Assembly: GCA_900095095.1 (NCBI GenBank)
Contig: FMBT01000597.1
Span: forward strand, 1 to 39,900
DNA length: 39,900 nt
Direction of reading: 5' to 3'
DNA from: Fragilariopsis cylindrus CCMP1102
Taxonomy: Eukaryota; Bacillariophyta; Bacillariophyceae; Bacillariales; Bacillariaceae
The position numbers were made by a program, and so were the translations under genes. Each line of letters starts with the position of its first letter. Position 1 is the first letter of the stretch. Below are positions 33,709 to 39,900 of the stretch, piece after piece. Under the pieces are notes generated by a model. It saw nothing but the letters and a program-made list of their open reading frames with translations, ran no database searches and was not told the origin of the DNA.

Positions 33709-36700
33709 TTGAATCAATCCCTTCACTTTTACCAAGGAAGGAGGACCCTGACTCTAGTTCGGATGAGTCAGCAATAAGCAATCCCTTTACAGATGAACAT
33801 AGAGGATATAACTCGAACTTTTTATTGATGGAACATTGTATCAAAGCAAGATCCGATAAATCTTGTCCAGTCAGTCAGGGAGTCAAACCCCAGGCAGTTT
33901 TACCAGTAAAAGTACCTGTTAAACCTAGTGAAGGAATCCTGGATAGTGCAATTTTACCAGTAAGAGTACAACAACAATCAAAATTGAAAGTTAATGATGA
34001 CGATGATGATTCAAACAATAATAATAATAATTCAAATGATTTACCCAGTCATTTAGGTAACAATTCAAATAACAAATATCCAACAGCACATCTATCATTG
34101 GCAACAAATCAACCAAGACGATTCAGAGATGTGGAACCTTTAGATGAAATAATGGTATTTGACACCGGAGGTGGCAGAACACCAACCATCACTGAACGAG
34201 CTTGGCATATATTGGAATATACAGGTATTCAATCAAACCTACAGCCTTACCAAGGTAAAGGTGATCCTCAAAAGTGTAGCATGGTGAATGGTATTACACT
34301 CGCGTTTGGAGCAGATTTTATTGAGCCTATATTAATTATTGCCAACAATGCAACTCTGATTGAAGATATTGCTGAAAAGGAGTCTCTAATGACCCTAATG
34401 GATTTGATCAAGAACAAAGTTACTATCGACGGGATAATTCCAAAGCAATATGGAGGAACTTCATGTGGCATCAGTATAGGTGACACTCACGTACCTTTTG
34501 CCCATGATGATGAAAAATTATATATCCAGATCCGAAAACCAACGATTGAAGAATTGGAATTATACAATGTTATTCAATTGAATTCATCACTACCATTACA
34601 ATCACTACAAACTAACCCCCATCGTAAGAAAACTACCGATTCTATCGACAGGGGAGATAAAATCGAATGGAGGAAAAGATTAGGAATGCTACCAGAGGAA
34701 GTCATTGAGAGAACTTTAGATGCAACCACTCAATTTTACTTGGAGATTGCAGACGATAATAGATCCAATGATAAACAACATTTTAAGAAACGATTCAAGG
34801 GACTGGGCATCAACCGACAGAACGAGCAAGTGGCAACAGATTTTGTTTACAATTCTGTGAAGACATCACAGGGACATAAGGGAGGCCAATTTTTTACCGG
34901 AATCAAATCCAAACGATGGGCCTACTATCCTTTAAAGAAGGAATCACAAAACACAGAAGCACTACAGGATTACATACGGTACCATGGTGCACCTAAAATT
35001 TTGGTTTCTGACAATGCTCAATCGGAGACAGGAGAGAAATGGAATACAATATTGAGAGACATTATAGTACCAACACACACCTCTGAACCACACAATCAAC
35101 ACCAGAACCCATCAGAGGCCGAATGGGGTCGTCTTGGAAAAATGGTAGCGAATAATCTTCGTGTGTTCAATGCTCCAGTGAACTTATCAAACTGGTGTAT
35201 GTTATATTGTACTCAAATTAACAATGTATGTGCTCGAAAATCTCTCAAGTATAGGACTCCACTCGAAGTTTCTACAGGTAACACCCCCGACATTTCCCAT
35301 TTTCGATTCCATTTTTTTGAACCCCTCTGGTATTTTGCTCCAGACATCAAAACTCCACAGAGCAACCTATTAAAAGCACGGTTTTTGGCGAACGCAGAAC
35401 ATTGCGGTGATGTTATGACTTATTATATTTTGACAGAACCTACCAAAGGAAGAAAGCAAGTTCTTATGCGAAGTGTGATCAAAACCAGACGTAAAAATAT
35501 CGGAACTAAGGAGGAATTTACCAATAACGACCCCCAACACGAATCATTCACACTATCTATTGATGAACATAATGCTGTGATCAACCAGCATACATCAAGT
35601 TCTGATGATGAAGTACCTAGTCTATTGACAGGGGAGACAGTATCAACAACCAACACACATATTGGCAATGCAATACGACAGTCAAAAGACGACGGACCAA
35701 CATTGGAACCAATCTTGGAACCAATCTTGGAACCAATATTGGGACCAACATTGGAAAGTCAGACTAACGGCGACCACCTTGATACATCTTTGGATGAGAC
35801 ATCACCTACACACCCAGACGAAACACTACCCGCCGATACAGGAGCTACTAACACAGCTGAAACTCACAGTAATATAACGTTATATCAACCAGACATTCAG
35901 GATCAATTGGCTTTCACTAAAATAATCAGTCACCGCTGGGAAGAAGGAGTCCTTGTGTTTCGTGTACTATTTGCAAGCAGCCAAGGCAATCTTCCCCTTG
36001 ATGTACCTTTTAATGTATTGAAACAAGATGAACCTTACAGGACAGCACGGTACATCAGACAGTATATCTCGGAACCAAGAAGAGGTGAACGGCCACTAAC
36101 TGAATGGGCTACTGAAACTATAAAACTAACTGATTCTAATGTGAATAGGAGAACCAGATCGCAAACGCAAGAGTTCTATGGAGTTTCCAGTAACATCGAT
36201 CTAAATTGTGTGCTACAACGTGTTGACAATCTGATTACAAAATGCAGAAGGAAGGTACCAACTCACCAACAAACAAGAAAAGAGAAATTTGGACAACTAA
36301 TACCTCGCAATGTAAATGAAGCACTTCAAGCAGATCAAAAAGCAGGCAACAATAAATGGAAGGAAGCGATCGACAAAGAGATGACCAATCTAAACCGCCT
36401 TAAATGTTTTACATACCATCCTAGTTCTAAATTATTTCCGAAAGAAGAAGGATGGCAAAAATGCCCTCTGCATATGATATTTGACATTAAAAATGAAGAC
36501 AGACGATACAAAGCAAGATTTGTTGCAGGAGGGCACCGAATTGACTCATCTGATTTTAATACTTTTTCATCACAAGTCGACTCACTCTCTGTTCGCATCT
36601 TATTCCTTATTGCCCAAGTTTCAGGCCTAGACTTAATGACCGCTGACATTGGAAATGCTTTCCTACAGCACCAGTGGCCGAAAAAGTCTACGCCGTTGCT

Positions 36701-37961
36701 GGAGCAGAATTTGGGGACAAACAAGGTTCGATGGTTGAAATAGTGAAAGCACTTATGGATTATCAGGAAGCTCCAGAGCATTTGCAGACTTCCTGGCTGA
36801 TTTATTACTTACATTGGGGATTCACACCATCACGAGCAGATCCAGACCTTTGGCTACGGAAGTCAGATGACCACGATGGATATGACTATATTGCTACCCA
36901 TGTGGATGATATAATTTGTGTCGCCAAGAATCCACAACATTATATCTATTTGATTGAACAACATTTCGCACTGAGAAATATCGAATCAGAACCAGCTATT
37001 ATCTTGGCACTAGATTGAAGAAAAGAGCAGACGGACACGTAACAACAAATATGGAGGAATATATTAGAGAGGCAACCAGAAAATATGAAAGCACTCACAA
37101 TTTTACACTCAAGAAACAGAATGTACCGATGCCACCAACATGCCACCCTGAATTAGACGACACTGACAAACTAGACCAAACAGGAATCACCAGGTTCAAA
37201 TCAATAATGGGACTTCTGCAATGGATTGTTACATCAGGACGAATTGACATTACCTATGCAGTGACTTCATTATCAAGATTCTGTATGTCTCCTCGAGAAG
37301 GTCACCTCCGAAATGCTGAACAGATATTAGGATATCTGAAGAAGTATCCTCGAAGAGGACTTGTAATTAATCCGGATCCACCCCAAATACTTGATGACGA
37401 TCTGAACAAATCAGGTGCATTGAGGACTTTACACATCAATACCATTATTTTTCTGAAGAAATTGATTCCAGATTTCCAGAACCAAAAGTCAAGGAACTTG
37501 ATTTGAATTTCTTCTGTGATTCTGATCTAGCACATGATTTGGTAAGCGGAAGAAGTGTAACAGCCATCCTTGGATTCATCGGATCCACACCATCCGTTTG
37601 GGCAAGTAAAAGACAGACCGCAGTTCAAACTAGCAAATTTGGAGCAGAATTCACAGCACTAAAACCGCTGTAGAAAGGGTTGTCAATATTCGGTACCATT
37701 TAAGATCAATGGGCGTACAAGTATCTAAACCAACTCCAATCTTTGTTGACAATAGAAGTGTGTTTCTACAAGCAGCCAATCCTTCTAGTTCTTTGAACAA
37801 GAAAGCAATTGCACTTGCATACCACTTTGTCCGTGAACATCAATCAGGAAAGGTTCGATGTACGACACATACCGACAGACCAAAACTACAGCGATTGTTT
37901 GAGTAAGAGCCTAGGGTCAAAACCATTGAATGATTTCATCTACGAGTTCATGATTAATTAA
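33705..37961 (+). CDS. pol: pol region: protease, integrase, reverse transcriptase, RNase H (frame-broken)
   Basis: Replication polyprotein of the element. The first 1012 codons (33705-36743) are unbroken. They hold the aspartic protease motif VFDTGGG, the diatom-type pre-integrase line WRKRLGMLPEEVIERTLDAT, the integrase D-D-E triad (ATDFVYN, VSDNAQSE, NPSEAEWGRLG), and the start of reverse transcriptase (WKEAIDKEMTNL, RYKARFVAGGH, ADIGNAFLQ). After frame changes the rest follows: VAGAEFGDKQGSMVEIVKAL, a YGLSGSS segment, the catalytic HVDDIIC, the VPMPPTCHPELDDTDKLD connection, and RNase H parts (CDSDLAHDLVSGRSV, VDNRSVFLQAA). The end, TDQNYSDCLSKSLGSKPLND, stops at 37959-37961. No HHCC zinc motif is visible before integrase. 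A 15-base repeat coding LEPI units lies at about 35700-35757. Confidence 0.92.
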
Positions 37962-38027
37962 TATACGTGTAAGATACCAATAACCGACTTCGCTTATGAA
38001 TCGATAGTATCATGATATCTGTCGATT

Positions 38028-38034
38028 CAGGGAG
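38028..38034 (+). promoter_or_regulatory. Short polypurine tract before the 3' LTR
   Basis: A purine-rich stretch, AGGGAG, directly abuts the 3' LTR where plus-strand priming is expected. It is short, so the assignment rests on position. Confidence 0.45.
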
Positions 38035-38411
38035 TAACAGCAGTTTACGGTTTGGGTGCACGACTGGTTCAGTAGTGTAAGTAAACTAGCAAGACTGAAT
38101 ATTATAACCAGTATTGTTAAGTAAACTGGCAAGACTGAATATATAAACGTATGAATGGTAAGATTCAATTCAACCAGTTCACTCAATGTAACCAGTATGA
38201 ACTGAAACGGTGAAGCTACTAGTTACTGTACAAGTCTACATGTATCACTTGTCATACAACACGGCGCTGCATGTGATTAGTACAGAACAGAGCAATCAAT
38301 AAATCAATAGTTTAAACTCACAAAATAAAACAATACAATTAAAAACACAAACCATTTACCAATTCAGTTGATATAGATATATTAATATATAATTATACGA
38401 ACTGTTTGTTA
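38035..38411 (+). repeat. 3' LTR
   Basis: 377 bases aligned end to end with the 5' LTR. Most differences are one-base length changes in short runs (GGG/GG, TT/T, CC/C) plus a few substitutions near the first third. Confidence 0.95.
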
Positions 38412-38742
38412 AAAAAGCATCGAAATCATCGACATGTGGGGGTGTGTTACAGGGTGTAAACAGTAATGCCAGCGATGTTGTTTTTTTGAAGTCAAAATAT
38501 TTACAGGTTTGGTTAATTAATGAACGATGATTGGTGATAAATCCATCAGCCTATACTTCGTCATACATTATCATAATAATTATTATTTTTTCTAATATAA
38601 TAATATATTGTATACAAGATACCGTTTTGGTGTCTCACTTGAGGCGATGAATGCCGATGCTCCATGCACAACGCAAGAAGAACTGGAACTATTATGTGCG
38701 TGCGCGTTTATCAAACAACGCCAAGCGGATGTTGCTTGTTGA
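38412..38742 (+). pseudogene. 3' part of the interrupted gene (candidate)
   Basis: Directly after the 3' LTR there is coding-like sequence (SIEIIDMWGCV in one frame, NASDVVFLKSKYLQ in another, implying a frame change). It ends at a donor-like CAG|GT near 38507. After about 110 AT-rich bases that look like an intron, a clear exon reads YRFGVSLEAMNADAPCTTQE and ELLCACAFIKQRQADVAC, then a stop at 38740-38742. Acceptors at ACAAG (38614-38618) or TTGAG (about 38643) are both possible. The composition matches host genes rather than the element, and the strand matches the 5' part at 30732-31452. No family recognised. Confidence 0.45.
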
Positions 38743-39159
38743 AGTTGAAAATATTATGTCAGTAATATACAGTATTTACAGGATTACAATATATATACAA
38801 TACAGTATATGAAAAATCTACTGTACAGTCTACTCGTGTTAACAAATACACAGTTAGTACACACCGGTTTGATGTATTATTTTTTTGTTAGAAGTATCAC
38901 TAGTACACTTTGGTGCGTGTAGACATCATTCTTTGAATTTTTGCGCAGAGGATCTATCGAACCATTGAATAAATCTCCGCGTGGAACTAGTCATTAATAT
39001 AGAAACTAAATCATGCCCAAATTTTTCTAGTATTTGTCAGTGTAGTATATAATAACAACTTAGCATCAAGTATAATATCACCTAAAAAGTCATTTTTTTG
39101 GAAAAATAACCATGAAGTTTACAATTGACCTATTGGTTGAAGATTGTTATATTCCTTAG
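38743..39159. other. AT-rich intergenic
   Basis: No gene or clear repeat seen. Stops occur in all frames, with TACAGTA-like words near 38770-38830. Confidence 0.5.
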
Positions 39160-39489
39160 TCTCCTAAGCCTACTGGTGTCTCACAATGTAGGCTCACAAA
39201 CAGCACACATCAAATAACCCCTAAAAATGGCCCGTTTGCAGTGTTTTGTGGTCATACAGTACACTCAACAGGTGAATCATCCCAAAAATATATGATGGGG
39301 TGCACTAAAATATTCCAAAGGAAACATATTCCTGATTCTTTGTGGGATGATCCAGCTGAGGTGTGCACAAAAGTGGAAAAAAACCTGTTTTGGGGCCTAA
39401 ATGAACCATTTGTGGTTAATGCTGCCCTACAACTTCATAACCTCCATAGAAACCTAAGTGTTATTGAGGACCTTGTATGTATAGTATAA
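39160..39489 (+). CDS. Unassigned open frame, possible exon or gene remnant
   Basis: About 110 codons are open between a stop at 39157-39159 and a stop at 39487-39489, with protein-like composition (THQITPKNGPFAVFCGHTVH, YMMGCTKIFQRKHIPDSLWD, NLFWGLNEPFVVNAALQLHN). There is no ATG near the start of the frame, and no domain that I recognise. Directly downstream begins a 187-bp tandem repeat, so this may belong to a mobile element. Reality as a gene is uncertain. Confidence 0.3.
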   Translation, partial: SPKPTGVSQCRLTNSTHQITPKNGPFAVFCGHTVHSTGESSQKYMMGCTKIFQRKHIPDSLWDDPAEVCTKVEKNLFWGLNEPFVVNAALQLHNLHRNLSVIEDLVCIV

Positions 39490-39490
39490 T

Positions 39491-39860
39491 GGATGCTAGT
39501 GCACATCGGCTCAGGAGGTGCTGTCCTCTGCAACCTTTCAAGTAAGATATGTGCTGTTCATTTTGATTGAAAATCATGTTGTTTGTGTGCTTCCACAACA
39601 GCGAAATGAATATCATTCCTCAACCACAGGAACAGAAAAGTTGTTGGAAGCAAACACAATGTTATAGTACACTATGTGGATACTAGTGCACCTAGCTCAT
39701 CTAGTGTTGTCCTCTGCAACCCTTTTAAATAAGTTATTTTCCTGTTCATTTTGATCGAAAATCATGTTTTGTTTGTGTGCCTTCCACAACAGCGAAATGA
39801 ATATCATTCCGCAACCTCAAAAACAGAAAAAGTTGTAGGAGGCAAACACGGTGTTTCTAA
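39491..39860 (+). repeat. Two tandem copies of a 187-bp repeat
   Basis: Copy 1 starts GGATGCTAGTGCAC at 39491 and copy 2 GGATACTAGTGCAC at 39678. Both contain CACAACAGCGAAATGAATAT followed by CATTCC. The copies are diverged, with the centre best conserved. Further copies could lie beyond the right edge. Confidence 0.85.
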
Positions 39861-39900
39861 TACATATTACTTGTGAATGAAAAGCATCATCATCCCAATC

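Larger units (their letters stand above)
31453..38411 (+). mobile_element. Ty1/copia LTR retrotransposon of diatom CoDi type, near full length
   Basis: 6,959 bases bounded by two LTRs of about 377 bases that are almost identical apart from scattered short-run length differences and a few substitutions, so the insertion is young. The internal order is gag, protease, integrase, reverse transcriptase, RNase H, which is the Pseudoviridae (Ty1/copia) order. Frame changes break gag-pol at about 32655, 33004, 33703, 36668, 36745, 36815, 36993, 37405, 37672 and 37865. Most equal a single missing base, as in the host genes nearby. No clear 5-bp target duplication flanks it (ATAAT on the left, AAAAA on the right). 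It lies inside a coding-like frame on the same strand. Confidence 0.93.

Overview
The window looks like nuclear DNA of a diatom or a close stramenopile relative. It carries GT-AG introns in typical eukaryotic housekeeping genes (Raptor, coatomer gamma, APC11, a Tubby-like protein, a TRIC-like channel, a SulP transporter). It has long Ser/Asn/Gln/Asp low-complexity tracts, one N-terminus with a signal-like core followed by a His-Ala-Phe motif like those of diatom plastid presequences, and a full-length Ty1/copia element of the diatom CoDi type. No tRNA, rRNA, CRISPR array or bacterial-style operon was seen. The taxonomic call is inference from gene content.

Layout. 1-1711 (-): SulP anion transporter, running off the left edge. 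2661-9631 (-): Raptor, the TORC1 scaffold, in three exons. 10445-13712 (-): an unrecognised protein with an N-terminal hydrophobic stretch, a coiled coil and three TVDELYP repeats, very heavily frame-broken. 15368-19102 (-): coatomer gamma subunit with an 870-bp first intron. 19103-24593: 5.5 kb without a clear gene, holding 134-bp tandem repeats, a dispersed repeat pair, microsatellites and two diverged copies of a coding-like segment in inverted orientation. 24594-26106 (-): TRIC-like channel. 26907-27874 (+): APC11 RING subunit. 28822-29862 (-): Tubby-like protein. 30732-31452 and 38412-38742 (+): apparently the two halves of one gene, split by the retrotransposon at 31453-38411. 38743-39900: a short unassigned open frame and a 187-bp tandem repeat.

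How the genes relate: they are independent eukaryotic loci (nutrient signalling, Golgi-ER vesicle coat, cation channel, cell-cycle ubiquitin ligase, anion transport), not a pathway cluster. TRIC/APC11 and Tubby/interrupted-gene are divergent pairs sharing intergenic promoter regions of about 0.8-0.9 kb. APC11 and Tubby converge.

The most important caveat: many conserved genes and the retroelement are broken by single-base frame changes, nearly all equal to one missing base, often in a short homopolymer. Corrected lengths come out as exact multiples of three for Raptor (two missing bases), coatomer gamma (three) and the TRIC-like gene (one). This points to consensus-sequence deletion errors rather than gene decay, so the coding spans below cross frame breaks that are listed for each gene. 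The most biologically interesting items are the gene split by the copia element, a primer-binding site that looks like the anticodon arm of a tRNA-Asn, the TVDELYP-repeat gene, and GAGTT/GAGTC pentamer tracts near several gene ends.
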